Below, one piece after another: positions 25,684 to 35,980 of a DNA stretch of 64,000 nt. The notes under the pieces were generated by a model. That model saw nothing but the letters and a program-made list of their open reading frames with translations, did not search any database and was not told where the DNA came from. How positions within the stretch are numbered: position 1 is the first letter of the stretch; every line of letters begins with the position of its first letter. Made by a program: the position numbers and the translations under genes. The stretch comes from Rhodothalassium salexigens DSM 2132 (GTDB lineage: Bacteria; Pseudomonadota; Alphaproteobacteria; Sphingomonadales; Rhodothalassiaceae), in contig NZ_SLXO01000013.1 of NCBI RefSeq assembly GCF_004341375.1, positions 1-64,000 of the forward strand, in the 5' to 3' direction.

Positions 25684-27308
25684 GACGGATCGCGCTCGTC
25701 GCCCGCCACGAAGTCATCGAAACCGTGCGCTCGCGCACCTATTGGATCGGCCTGGTGATCACCCCGGTGATGTTCGCCATCGGCCTGTTCGTGCCAAGCT
25801 TTCTGCAACGCAGCTTCACCCCCGACCGGCCGGTGGCCATTGTCGACCTGAGCGGCAATCTGGCGCAGCCTCTGCGCGAACAGATCGAGCGCCGGTTCGC
25901 CCGGGATCGCATGGCGACGCTTTATGCCCATGTGCGCGGCTTCGCCAAGCCGGACCTGCGCGACGCCCAGGGCGGCCTGGACCCGGCGCGGGTGCCGCTC
26001 GAATTCCTGCGCCGGTCGGGCGACATCACCGACCCCGATGTGGACGCCTTTCTGGCCCAGGGCGGGGTCGAGGCGGCCCTCGACCGTGCCCGACCGCTGC
26101 TGCGCGCCGACGCCCCACCGCCCACCTTCGACCCGCAGCCGTTCTCGCTGGTCGACCCGCCGGCGGATTTGGCGGCGGCATTGCGTGCCGGCACGGGTGC
26201 CGAGTTGGTGCGGGCCTATCTGAGCGGCGAGCGGCCCTTGCCGCCGGCTGCCGGGGCTGCCGGGGCTGCCGGAAGCGCCGGGGCGGACCAGGCGGGCGAG
26301 GGGCGCACGCTCTATGGTGTTTTGGTGCTGCCGGCCGGGGTCGGCCTGGTGCCGGCGGGCGAGCCGGTGGCGCTCGGGCTCGGCGACGGCAGCCGGACCG
26401 CTCAATTGTGGACCGACGCGGCACCCGACGAGGCGGTCAGCGACGCAGTCGAGGGAGCGTTGGCGCGGGTGTTGCGCCGGCAGGCCCTGGCCGCCGAGGC
26501 GTCGCCCGAACTGGCCCGGCGCCTTGCGGGGCTGGTGACGCCGTTCGACACCCGGCTGACCAGCAAGGCCGACGGCGCCTCGGTGACCAGCCGCGACGTG
26601 TTGGAAAAGAATATGCCGCGGGTGTTGTCGATTGCGCTGTGTTTCTTCCTGTTGGGCAATCTGGTCATCTTGATGACCAACACCATGGAAGAAAAGTCCA
26701 ACCGCATCATCGAGGTGTTGATGTCGTCGATCACCGCGCAGGAGATGATGACCGGCAAGTTGCTCGGCGCATCGATGGTGGCGCTGTTGGGGGTGATGTT
26801 CAATGTGGGCACGCTGATGGGTGTGTTTTTCCTGGCCAGCGACGGCGGCTTCGCCTCGTTCGCCCAGGATCTGCTCAGTGTCCTGTTCGGCTCGCCGATC
26901 TTGCTGGCGTTGTTGTTCTATTTCATCGTCGGCTATTTCCTGTTCGCCGGCCTGTTCATCGCCATCGGCGGCCTGTGCGAGACCAGCAAGGACGTGCAGT
27001 CCCTGTCGCTGCCGCTGCAATACTTTCTGATCCTGCTGCCGATCCTGATCTGGACCGTGGCCAACGAGCCCAACGGCGTCGCCGCGCGGGTGTTGAGCTA
27101 CATCCCCTATACCAGCCCGATCATGATGATGGCCCGGATCAACGCCGATCCGGGCTGGTTCGACCTGGTGGCCACGGCGGTGCTGCAACTGGTCGGCATC
27201 GCCGCGACACTGTGGCTGTCGGGCCGGGTGTTCCGCGCCGGCGCCCTGCGCACCGGCAAACCGCCCAAGCTCGGCGAACTGTGGGGCGCCCTGCGCGGCC
27301 AGGCGTAA
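25680..27308 (+). CDS. ABC-2 type permease (NatB-like)
   Basis: A 542-residue membrane protein. Its first helix is at about 20-40 (WIGLVITPVMFAIGLFVPS). A large extracytoplasmic domain (about 45-300) contains an Ala/Gly-rich segment (PPAAGAAGAAGSAGA). A cluster of helices from about 315 to 520 contains MEEKSNRIIEVLMSSITAQE, the cytoplasmic coupling segment typical of NatB/ABC2_membrane_3 permeases. Start ATG 25680 overlaps the ATPase stop codon, so the two are translationally coupled. Family members export sodium, drugs or peptides; the cargo here is unknown. Confidence 0.9.
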   Translation: MRRIALVARHEVIETVRSRTYWIGLVITPVMFAIGLFVPSFLQRSFTPDRPVAIVDLSGNLAQPLREQIERRFARDRMATLYAHVRGFAKPDLRDAQGGLDPARVPLEFLRRSGDITDPDVDAFLAQGGVEAALDRARPLLRADAPPPTFDPQPFSLVDPPADLAAALRAGTGAELVRAYLSGERPLPPAAGAAGAAGSAGADQAGEGRTLYGVLVLPAGVGLVPAGEPVALGLGDGSRTAQLWTDAAPDEAVSDAVEGALARVLRRQALAAEASPELARRLAGLVTPFDTRLTSKADGASVTSRDVLEKNMPRVLSIALCFFLLGNLVILMTNTMEEKSNRIIEVLMSSITAQEMMTGKLLGASMVALLGVMFNVGTLMGVFFLASDGGFASFAQDLLSVLFGSPILLALLFYFIVGYFLFAGLFIAIGGLCETSKDVQSLSLPLQYFLILLPILIWTVANEPNGVAARVLSYIPYTSPIMMMARINADPGWFDLVATAVLQLVGIAATLWLSGRVFRAGALRTGKPPKLGELWGALRGQA

Positions 27309-27315
27309 GCGCATG

Positions 27316-27344
27316 GGGGGCGGCGGCCCAAGGTCGCCGCCCCC
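27316..27344. terminator. hairpin after the ABC operon
   Basis: A perfect 10-base inverted repeat (27316-27325 with 27335-27344) and a 9-base loop, 8 bases after the permease stop codon and facing the convergent moaE gene. No T-tract. Confidence 0.55.
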
Positions 27345-27483
27345 GCCGTGTCCGTGTCCGGCCCAATGGCCTCCCCGATCATCATGGCGACAGCAAGCGG
27401 CGCCATCCAAGCGGCGTTGGCGGCGGCTCGGGCGTTGGCCGGTTGCCCGTTAGGGGCGCCCTGGTCGGCCCTGGGCCGCGCCT

Positions 27484-27936
27484 TCAGCCGCGATCGGCCC
27501 AGCGCGCGGCGGCGCGGTCGTCGCCGGGGCGCGGCTCGACCCAGCGCCGCCCCCATGGGCCTTCCTCGCATTTCCAGAACGGCGCGTCGGTCTTGAGCCG
27601 GTCCATCACATAGGCCGCGCCGTCGAAGGCGGCCCGGCGATGGCCGGCGGCGGCGACCACCACCACGATGGTCTCGCCCACCGCCATGCGCCCGACCCGG
27701 TGGGCCACGCTCAGGGCGGTGAGGGCGAAGCGCGCGGCGGTGCGTTCGGCGATGGCGGTCAGCGCGCGTTCGGTCATGCCGGGATAGTGTTCCAGGGTCA
27801 GCGCGGTCAGCCCGTCGTCGGCGCGCACCTGGCCGGTGAAACTGACCAGCGCGCCGCTTTGCCCGTCGCCCGCGTCAAGTGCTGCCAACTCGGCACCGGT
27901 GTCGAGCCGCCGGTCGGTGACCCGCGCGGTGATCAT
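27484..27936 (-). CDS. moaE: molybdopterin synthase catalytic subunit MoaE
   Basis: A 150-residue protein that, with MoaD, inserts sulfur into precursor Z to make molybdopterin. Conserved elements are GALVSFTGQVR, LTLEHYPGMTERAL, AHRVGRMAVGETIVVVVAAA, the HRRAAF segment and the catalytic motif LKTDAPFWKCE near residue 120. No moaD is adjacent: the gene 15 bases upstream encodes a secreted EF-hand protein instead. moaE is the last gene before a convergent ABC operon. Confidence 0.93.
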   Translation of the reverse strand: MITARVTDRRLDTGAELAALDAGDGQSGALVSFTGQVRADDGLTALTLEHYPGMTERALTAIAERTAARFALTALSVAHRVGRMAVGETIVVVVAAAGHRRAAFDGAAYVMDRLKTDAPFWKCEEGPWGRRWVEPRPGDDRAAARWADRG

Positions 27937-27951
27937 GGCCTGCGCCGGCGC

Positions 27952-28764
27952 TCAGGGGGTGCCGCGGCCGCCCGACGCACCGTCGCCGCCGGTGGCGCCG
28001 TCGGTCGCGCCATCGGCGGCGCTGTCATCCGCCCGGCCCGGCAGGGCGTCGCCGATCAGCCCGGCGGCCCAGCCGAGGCCGAAGATCGGATTATAGCCGC
28101 CGATACTGGGCAGGTAGAGCTGGCCCAGGCCGCTGTCGACGGTGACCGGCTGGCTGCGACGCATCAGCAGATAATTGTCGATCGCCGCGCCGCCATCGTC
28201 GCCGAGCGCCACCGGCCGGCCCAGATCGCCGCTATAGGGCGCCATGGCCGCCCCCATCTGCTCGCCGCCTGGCAGCCGGCCGAAGGTGGCGTAGACGTCG
28301 GCCAGCGACAGGTTGACGAAGCGCGTGCCCAACTGGGCCATGCGCTCGGTCTCGGTGAACGAGCCGTCGCGATTGTGGTCGAGCAGGAAGGCGAACCGGC
28401 CGCCGGTCAACATGCGCACGCTGGCGCCGGTCTGCACCGCCAGTTCCAGGTCGGAGGCCGGATGGTCGGTCCAGCCGGTGAAATAATGCGCGCGGATCCA
28501 TTCGCCGAGCGTGATTACCGTGCCGTCGGGCATGATCGTCTCGCGGGCCAGAAACTCGTCCGGGTCGGGCACGTCCATGTCCAGCGGCGTGACCGTCACT
28601 TCGAGGGGATTGCCGTCGCGCTCGGGCGTTTGCGGCCGCTCGCCGCTTTCGGGCAGTTCGGGCAGCGGGTCGGGCTCGCCGGTTTCCTGCGCCGAGCCGC
28701 CGGGCGCCGCGCCCAACGCCAGCCCGCAAGCCGCCATGATCGCCATCGCCCTCAGCCGCTTCAT
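27952..28764 (-). CDS. secreted protein with one EF-hand-like motif
   Basis: A 270-residue protein. The signal peptide MKRLRAMAIMAACGLALGAA ends near GGSA-QE. A Pro/Glu-rich linker follows, then a central region with LLDHNRDGSFTETE (about 148-161), which has the DxNxDGxxxxxE spacing of a calcium-binding EF-hand loop. The C-terminus is a Gly/Ala/Asp-rich tail. ATG 28764 was selected because GAGGAG precedes it by 7 bases and because it gives the signal peptide. Only one EF-hand loop is evident. Function unknown; its 15-base spacing to moaE suggests co-transcription. Confidence 0.75.
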   Translation of the reverse strand: MKRLRAMAIMAACGLALGAAPGGSAQETGEPDPLPELPESGERPQTPERDGNPLEVTVTPLDMDVPDPDEFLARETIMPDGTVITLGEWIRAHYFTGWTDHPASDLELAVQTGASVRMLTGGRFAFLLDHNRDGSFTETERMAQLGTRFVNLSLADVYATFGRLPGGEQMGAAMAPYSGDLGRPVALGDDGGAAIDNYLLMRRSQPVTVDSGLGQLYLPSIGGYNPIFGLGWAAGLIGDALPGRADDSAADGATDGATGGDGASGGRGTP

Positions 28765-29068
28765 CCGTCTGCTCCTCATCCGCATTGTTGGCTCGACAGC
28801 ATATAGGAAGCCCCCGGCCGGGTGAAAGCGGAACCATGGGGGCTGGCGTCGACGTGAAGGCTCAGTCCTCGGCTCCTTGGCGTGCACCGGCTGCCTGATC
28901 GACCGTCATTCTGCATGTCGGCGCGCCCTGAGACCCTTTCACCGGGTATCGCCCGAACGGTCGGTCGGGTGCGCGTACGGGTTGTTTTTGCGGTGCACCC
29001 CGTTGCGCTCGGCCCCGAACCATGCTGCATTGAGCCGCCCGGTCCGGCCGCCCGCGCGGTCGGCCGAT
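28765..29068. other. divergent intergenic region before pccA, no gene seen
   Basis: About 300 bases between the EF-hand protein gene and pccA. Open frames on both strands are arginine/proline-rich shadows without start signals. It should contain promoters for both divergent units. The final part, just before pccA, holds the tandem 19-bp repeat listed separately. Confidence 0.4.
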
Positions 29069-29106
29069 GCAGGCGTATTCACACAACGCAGGCATGTTCA
29101 CACAAC
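29069..29106 (+). repeat. tandem 19-bp repeat upstream of pccA
   Basis: Two adjoining 19-base units, GCAGGCGTATTCACACAAC (29069-29087) and GCAGGCATGTTCACACAAC (29088-29106), differ at two positions. They end 18 bases before the pccA ATG. The placement suits an operator or a leader element; no known motif was matched by eye. Confidence 0.65.
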
Positions 29107-29124
29107 AATTGAGGGCCCGCCGGG

Positions 29125-31116
<1,992 letters not shown>

Positions 31117-31156
31117 CCGACCCCGCTTGCGCCCCATCCCCATACCGGCCGTCAGG

Positions 31157-31180
31157 CCGCGCCGCTGTCATGCGGCGCGG
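31157..31180 (+). terminator. hairpin after pccA
   Basis: A perfect 9-base inverted repeat (31157-31165 with 31172-31180) and a 6-base loop, 40 bases beyond the pccA stop. The rest of the 316-base convergent gap (31117-31432) contains no gene that I can support. Confidence 0.5.
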
Positions 31181-31432
31181 CAAGCCGTGGATACCGGCGG
31201 GGGAAAGAAGCCCGTCGGGGCCTCGTGCCCGGGGTCGGCGGCGATTGGACAGCGTCGCTGCGCCCGACATGACGGCTGTACGATCCACGGCGGTCGGGCT
31301 CTCTTGGCCTCCGTTCGATCCACTCGATCGCCGACAGGCCAGGGGGGGCGCTCGCGCGCGGGGCCTGCGACGCCGGCCGTCCGGGCGGTGCGTGCTGGCG
31401 CCACCGCGGCCGGCGGGCAGCCAACGACGCGG

Positions 31433-32299
31433 TCACAGTCCCCAGCGCTGCCACATCAGGCGCTCTTCCAGGGCGGCGAGGGCCGCGGCGGCGTGGCGGC
31501 CGGTGCGCAGGCTCGCTTCGCCGGTCAGCGCCGACAACAACCCGGTCTTGCGCCAGCGCACCGGCCGCACGCGCACCTTGGGGCCGTAGCGCTGTTTCAG
31601 CGTCGGCATCATGGCGCCGACGCCGTCGGCCAACCCCAACGCCACCGCACGGCGGCCGGTCCAGACATCGCCCGAGAACAGGTCGGCCGGGTCGCCGGTC
31701 AGCTTGTCGCCGCGCCGTTCGCGCACGATATCCTTGAAAATGGTATGGATTTCGTCCTGAAGCCCGGCGATCCAGGTGCGGTCCCCGGGCTTTTCGGGTT
31801 GGAACGGATCGAGCCGCACCTTGTTTTCGCCGGCCGTATAGACCCGGCGTTCGATGCCCAGCCGGTCCAGGGCCTGTGCGAAGCCGAAACCGCCCGAGAT
31901 CACGCCGATGGAGCCGACCAGAGATGCCTCGTGGACGATGATCTCGTCGCCGGCGAGGGCCAGCATATAGCCGCCCGACGCCGCCACATCCTCGCAAAAG
32001 GCGATCACCGGTATCTGGTGTTCGGTCGCCAGGTCGCGGATGTGGCGCAGGATCAGCGCCGACTGCACCGGCGCGCCGCCGGGCGAATTGATCGCCAGCG
32101 CCACGGCGGTGACGCCGGGATGGTCGAACAGCCGTTCCAGCGGACGGGCCAGGGCGTCGAAGGTAATGGCGCCGGTGCCCCGCCCGGTTTGACCGATCGG
32201 GCCGGTCAGCCTCAGCACCGCAACCAAAGGCGCAGGCGTGCCGAAATGGCGGACGCGCAGGCCGTGCCAGAACTTTCGCCACAGACGGGTCAAGGTCAT
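31433..32299 (-). CDS. S49 family serine protease (SppA/SohB-like)
   Basis: A 288-residue protease of the ClpP/crotonase-like S49 family. Conserved blocks are VTAVALAINSPGGAPVQSAL, CEDVAASGGYMLALAGDEI with the serine nucleophile in ASGGYM, and SLVGSIGVISGGFGF. Such enzymes digest signal peptides or membrane-associated peptides with a Ser-Lys dyad. The N-terminus (LTRLWRKFWHGLRVRHFG) is basic and amphipathic without a clear signal peptide, so it may face the cytoplasm. ATG 32299 overlaps the TGA of the methyltransferase gene (ATGA), so translation is coupled. Confidence 0.9.
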   Translation of the reverse strand: MTLTRLWRKFWHGLRVRHFGTPAPLVAVLRLTGPIGQTGRGTGAITFDALARPLERLFDHPGVTAVALAINSPGGAPVQSALILRHIRDLATEHQIPVIAFCEDVAASGGYMLALAGDEIIVHEASLVGSIGVISGGFGFAQALDRLGIERRVYTAGENKVRLDPFQPEKPGDRTWIAGLQDEIHTIFKDIVRERRGDKLTGDPADLFSGDVWTGRRAVALGLADGVGAMMPTLKQRYGPKVRVRPVRWRKTGLLSALTGEASLRTGRHAAAALAALEERLMWQRWGL

Positions 32300-33132
32300 G
32301 GGGTCGGTGTCTCCCGGATCGCGCCGCCATCGGCCAGGTCGAGCGCAGCACCGCGCCGCAGCACCGCTTCGGCCTCGGGCGTGTAGCGGGTCTGGGCTCC
32401 GTGCAGGCACAGCCCCGGCAGCAGCCGGCTGCCGCCGCGCGTGCCCTTGCGCGCCTGGACCAGGACGCGTTTGGCGCTTTGCCCCGCGCGCGGCCACAGC
32501 GGCAGCACCGTCGTGTCGCCGAAGCGCGGGTGCAACAGCGCCACCAGGGCGGCCAGGCGGTCGGCGCGGTGGATGACGGTCAGCGTGCCCTTGGTGCGCA
32601 GCAACCGGTGGCCGGCGTCGACCCAGTGGCCGAGATCGAGGGTCTCGTGGGCGTGGGCGGCGGTCTTGCCGGGGATCGGCGAGGCCGGGCCTTCACCGGG
32701 CGCGGCATAGGGCGGGTTGGCGAACACATGGTCGACCCGCCCCGGCACCAGGTGCGGCAGCGTGTCGCGAAAGGGTCGGTCCAACGAGCCTTCGGCGATG
32801 CGTACCCGGCCATCGAGACCGTTAAGCGCCGCGTTGCGCCGGGCGAGGGCGGCTAAGGGCGCCTGCACCTCAAGCCCGTCGACGCGCGCCCCGGTACGCC
32901 ACGCCACCGCCAGGGCGGCCGCGCCGGTGCCGGTGCCAAGCTCGACGGTCTGGGCGCCCGCCCGCGCCGGTACCGCAGCGGCCAACAGCACGGTGTCGAC
33001 AGCCATGCGATAGCCGCGCGCCGGTTGGATCAGCCGCAGGGCTCCGCCGAGCAGGTCGTCGACGGTTTCGTCGGGGCGGGCGGGGCCGTGCGCGGCGGGC
33101 GTCAAGGGCGGAACGATGGCCTCAGGGGTCAC
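32296..33132 (-). CDS. tRNA1(Val) A37 N6-methyltransferase-like (TrmN6/YfiC)
   Basis: A 278-residue N6-adenine methyltransferase. The SAM motif is TVELGTGTGAAALAVA (about 60-75), and the catalytic NPPY occurs in DHVFANPPYAAPGEG. The preceding DDLLGGALRLIQPARGYRMA block is typical of the YfiC/TrmN6 family that methylates A37 of tRNA1Val. The start was placed at GTG 33132: it overlaps the end of the DUF2007 gene by 11 bases and has GGAGGG 9 bases upstream. Upstream in-frame ATGs at 33156 and 33177 are buried in DUF2007. The gene is coupled to the S49 gene downstream. Confidence 0.85.
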   Translation of the reverse strand: MTPEAIVPPLTPAAHGPARPDETVDDLLGGALRLIQPARGYRMAVDTVLLAAAVPARAGAQTVELGTGTGAAALAVAWRTGARVDGLEVQAPLAALARRNAALNGLDGRVRIAEGSLDRPFRDTLPHLVPGRVDHVFANPPYAAPGEGPASPIPGKTAAHAHETLDLGHWVDAGHRLLRTKGTLTVIHRADRLAALVALLHPRFGDTTVLPLWPRAGQSAKRVLVQARKGTRGGSRLLPGLCLHGAQTRYTPEAEAVLRRGAALDLADGGAIRETPTP

Positions 33133-33346
33133 GCAACTCGCCCTCCAGGCCGGCATCGGTGAGCAGGCGACGCGCATAGCCGTAGCGGTCGTCGGCGACC
33201 ATCAGGCGGCGCGGAAAAATGCCGATCGAGCCTTCGGTGATGCTCATATGGCCATCGAACACTTCCGCAGGCACGCCGGCTTCGTGCAGGACGGCACTGG
33301 CGAAGGCGATCACGGTGGGGTCGGTGGTTTGGATCACGGCTTTCAT
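33122..33346 (-). CDS. DUF2007 domain protein
   Basis: A 74-residue protein with the DUF2007 pattern: an N-terminal strand (MKAVIQTTDPTVIAFASAVL), a central EVFDGHMSITEGSIGIFPRR segment, and VADDRYGYARRLL near the end. The fold is a PII-like signalling type; function is unknown. ATG 33346 has GGGGAGG just upstream. It is the first gene of an overlapping three-gene operon: DUF2007, TrmN6-like, S49 protease. Confidence 0.88.
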   Translation of the reverse strand: MKAVIQTTDPTVIAFASAVLHEAGVPAEVFDGHMSITEGSIGIFPRRLMVADDRYGYARRLLTDAGLEGELRDP

Positions 33347-33759
33347 GGGCCTCCCCTCGGCTCCCTCCGTCTGCTGGTCGACCCGGCCAACAGGCGCCCG
33401 GCCGGGTTTGGGCGCGGTCGTCGCCGGCTGCGCCGACCGGCCATCGGACACGGCACACGGACACGTCTCACCGGGCCCGCACCAAGGGCACGGCATCGCG
33501 CGTTCGGGCGGGACGGTCCGCGGCCGATGGCACACGGGCGTCGGTCCGTTGCGGTCTCGCGGTCAGTTCACTGCCCTCTTGCCATTCCGGCCGACCCGCG
33601 CCAAGTGTCCCAAGGTCAAGGCGCTGCGGCGGAACGATCTCTTGTATTGTCGCAGCGGTGGTCCCTATTGTCACCCCATGTGAAACATGCCATAGCCCCG
33701 ACGCTGCCTTTTCCGGGCGGCGACTTCCTGGCCCTGGCTGACATCGAACAGGATCGATT
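33347..33759. promoter_or_regulatory. divergent intergenic region, DUF2007 operon / polyprenyl synthase
   Basis: About 410 bases between divergent genes. One possible plus-strand promoter is TTGTAT (33642-33647), an 18-base gap, then TATTGT (33666-33671), ~90 bases before the polyprenyl synthase start. Match quality is moderate and this is inference. I see no gene in the stretch. Confidence 0.35.
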
Positions 33760-34782
33760 GTGGCGGAGAGTGTTCCTCTTTCAACCGACCGGGCGCCGGC
33801 CCATCACGAAGCGCTGGACCGGTTGCAGACCCTGGTGGCGGACGACCTGTCGCGGGTCAACCAGATCATCCTGGATCGGATGCAGTCGTCGATCCCGCTG
33901 ATCCCGCAATTGGCCGGCCATCTGGTCTCGTCGGGGGGCAAGCGGTTGCGGCCCATGCTGACGCTCGCGTCGGCGCAGATGCTCGCCTATGACGGGCGCC
34001 GGCACGAAGGGCTGGCGGCGTGCGTGGAGTTCATCCACACCGCCACCCTGTTGCACGACGATGTGGTCGACGAAAGCGACCTGCGCCGCGGCATCGAATC
34101 GGCCAATGCCGTCTGGGGCAACAAACCCAGCGTGCTGGTCGGCGATTTTCTGTTTTCGCGCTCGTTCGAATTGATGGTCGAGGACGGCTCGCTCGACGTG
34201 CTGCGCATCCTGTCGCGCGCCGCCGGCATCATCGCCGAGGGCGAGGTGCTGCAACTGACCACCTCGAACGATCTGGGCACCACCGAGGAAGCCTATCTCG
34301 AAGTGATCGGCGCCAAGACCGCCGCCCTGTTCGCCGCCGCGTGCGAGGTGGCCGCGGTGGTGGCCGGGCGTCCGCAGGCCGAATGGGACGCGCTCAAGGC
34401 CTATGGCCACAATCTGGGCGTGGCGTTCCAACTGGTCGACGACATTCTCGACTATTCCGCCAAGCAGGCCGAACTGGGCAAGTCGCTCGGTGACGATTTC
34501 CGCGAGGGCAAGATCACCCTGCCGGTGATCATCGCACACAGTCGCGGCACCGACGAGGAACGCGCCTTCTGGGTGCGCACGCTTGAAGACACCGAGCAGG
34601 TGGACGGCGACCTCGACCACGCCATCGCGCTGGTCCGCCGCCACGAGGCGCTGGCCGAGACCGCCGCCCGCGCGCAGAGCTTCGGCGAGGCGGCGCGCCG
34701 CGCACTCGACCCGTTCCCCGACAATGAGGCCAAGCGCCTGCTGCTCGACATCGTCGATTTCTGTATCGACCGGGTCTACTGA
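33760..34782 (+). CDS. ispB: all-trans polyprenyl diphosphate synthase (octaprenyl type)
   Basis: A 340-residue long-chain trans-prenyltransferase that makes the ubiquinone side chain. The first Asp-rich motif is LLHDDVVDESD (D100, D101, D104), the second is LVDDILDYS near residue 228, and the GGKRLRPML isopentenyl-binding block is at about 59-67. The residues before the first Asp motif are small, fitting a long product (C40-C50), but chain length cannot be fixed by eye. Translation starts at GTG 33760 with AGGATC upstream. Together with ubiD this supports ubiquinone synthesis. Confidence 0.92.
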   Translation: MAESVPLSTDRAPAHHEALDRLQTLVADDLSRVNQIILDRMQSSIPLIPQLAGHLVSSGGKRLRPMLTLASAQMLAYDGRRHEGLAACVEFIHTATLLHDDVVDESDLRRGIESANAVWGNKPSVLVGDFLFSRSFELMVEDGSLDVLRILSRAAGIIAEGEVLQLTTSNDLGTTEEAYLEVIGAKTAALFAAACEVAAVVAGRPQAEWDALKAYGHNLGVAFQLVDDILDYSAKQAELGKSLGDDFREGKITLPVIIAHSRGTDEERAFWVRTLEDTEQVDGDLDHAIALVRRHEALAETAARAQSFGEAARRALDPFPDNEAKRLLLDIVDFCIDRVY

Positions 34783-35065
34783 CCGGCCTCCCGCCTCTCG
34801 GGCTTTTGCCACCGTTGCGGCCTTGACGGCGCGCGGTGGCCGCGATCCGGCCGTCGCCTGTGGTGCGCGCGGCCGGCGGGCCGGCGTGCGTGGGCCTGTT
34901 CCATGGTCGGGCCATCGCCCATGCCCTCGGCTGTCCCCGCGGCCGTTCGGGGGACGGCACGGGGCGCGCGGGTCCCATGGGCCGCCTTGACCGGCTGGGG
35001 GTGCGCGGCTAATGCTGCGCCCGCGTGCACAGCCCACGCTTGGTTTCCACCCAATCGATTACGGA

Positions 35066-35980
35066 ATGCGTCCATTGGCCTCTTCTGCGCCGTCGTTTCA
35101 GGACATCATCCTGCGTCTGCAACGCTACTGGTCCGACCAGGGCTGCGTCATCCTCCAGCCCTATGACGTGGAGATGGGCGCCGGTACCTTCCACTGGGCG
35201 ACCACGCTCAAGGCTTTGGGCCCGCGGCCATGGAATGCTGCCTATGTGCAGCCCTGTCGCCGGCCCACCGACGGCCGCTATGGCGAGAATCCCAACCGGC
35301 TTCAGCACTATTACCAGTTCCAGGTGATCATGAAGCCGAGCCCGGCGGATTTCCAGCAGCGCTATCTGGGCAGCCTGGCGGCGATCGGGCTCGACATGGC
35401 CGCCCACGACATCCGCTTCGTCGAGGACGATTGGGAAAGCCCGACGCTCGGCGCCTGGGGGCTCGGCTGGGAGGTCTGGTGCGACGGCATGGAGGTCAGC
35501 CAGTTCACCTATTTCCAGCAGGTGGGCGGCCTCGACTGCCACCCGGTGGCCGGCGAACTGACCTATGGCCTGGAACGGCTGGCCATGTATGTCCAGGGCA
35601 TCGAGAACGTCTATGACCTGGACTTCAACGGCGCCGGGGTGCGCTATGGCGACGTCTATCTGGCGTCGGAAAAGCAGTTCTCGGCCTATAATTTCGACCA
35701 TGCCGACACCCGTGCGCTCGCCCAGCACTTCCGCGACGCCGAGGCCGAGTGCGCGCGCCTGATCGACGCCGACCTGCCGCTGCCGGCCTATGACCAGACC
35801 ATCAAGGCGAGCCACCTGTTCAACCTGCTCGACGCGCGCGGGGTGATCTCGGTGACCGAACGCCAGGCCTATATCGGCCGCGTGCGCGCGCTCGCCAAGA
35901 TGTGCTGCGAGCGCTTCGCCGCCCATGAGGAACGCCTGGCCCGGTCGGCCGACGCAGCGGGGGAGGCAGCCCATGTCTGA
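35066..35980 (+). CDS. glyQ: glycyl-tRNA synthetase alpha subunit
   Basis: A 304-residue catalytic subunit of the alpha2beta2 bacterial glycyl-tRNA synthetase. Typical blocks are [59 protein letters not shown] and [22 protein letters not shown] 35066 was chosen because it gives the usual family length; the frame is open to 35012 but that extension is not family-like. It overlaps glyS by 8 bases, so both subunits are translated together. Confidence 0.96.
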   Translation: MRPLASSAPSFQDIILRLQRYWSDQGCVILQPYDVEMGAGTFHWATTLKALGPRPWNAAYVQPCRRPTDGRYGENPNRLQHYYQFQVIMKPSPADFQQRYLGSLAAIGLDMAAHDIRFVEDDWESPTLGAWGLGWEVWCDGMEVSQFTYFQQVGGLDCHPVAGELTYGLERLAMYVQGIENVYDLDFNGAGVRYGDVYLASEKQFSAYNFDHADTRALAQHFRDAEAECARLIDADLPLPAYDQTIKASHLFNLLDARGVISVTERQAYIGRVRALAKMCCERFAAHEERLARSADAAGEAAHV

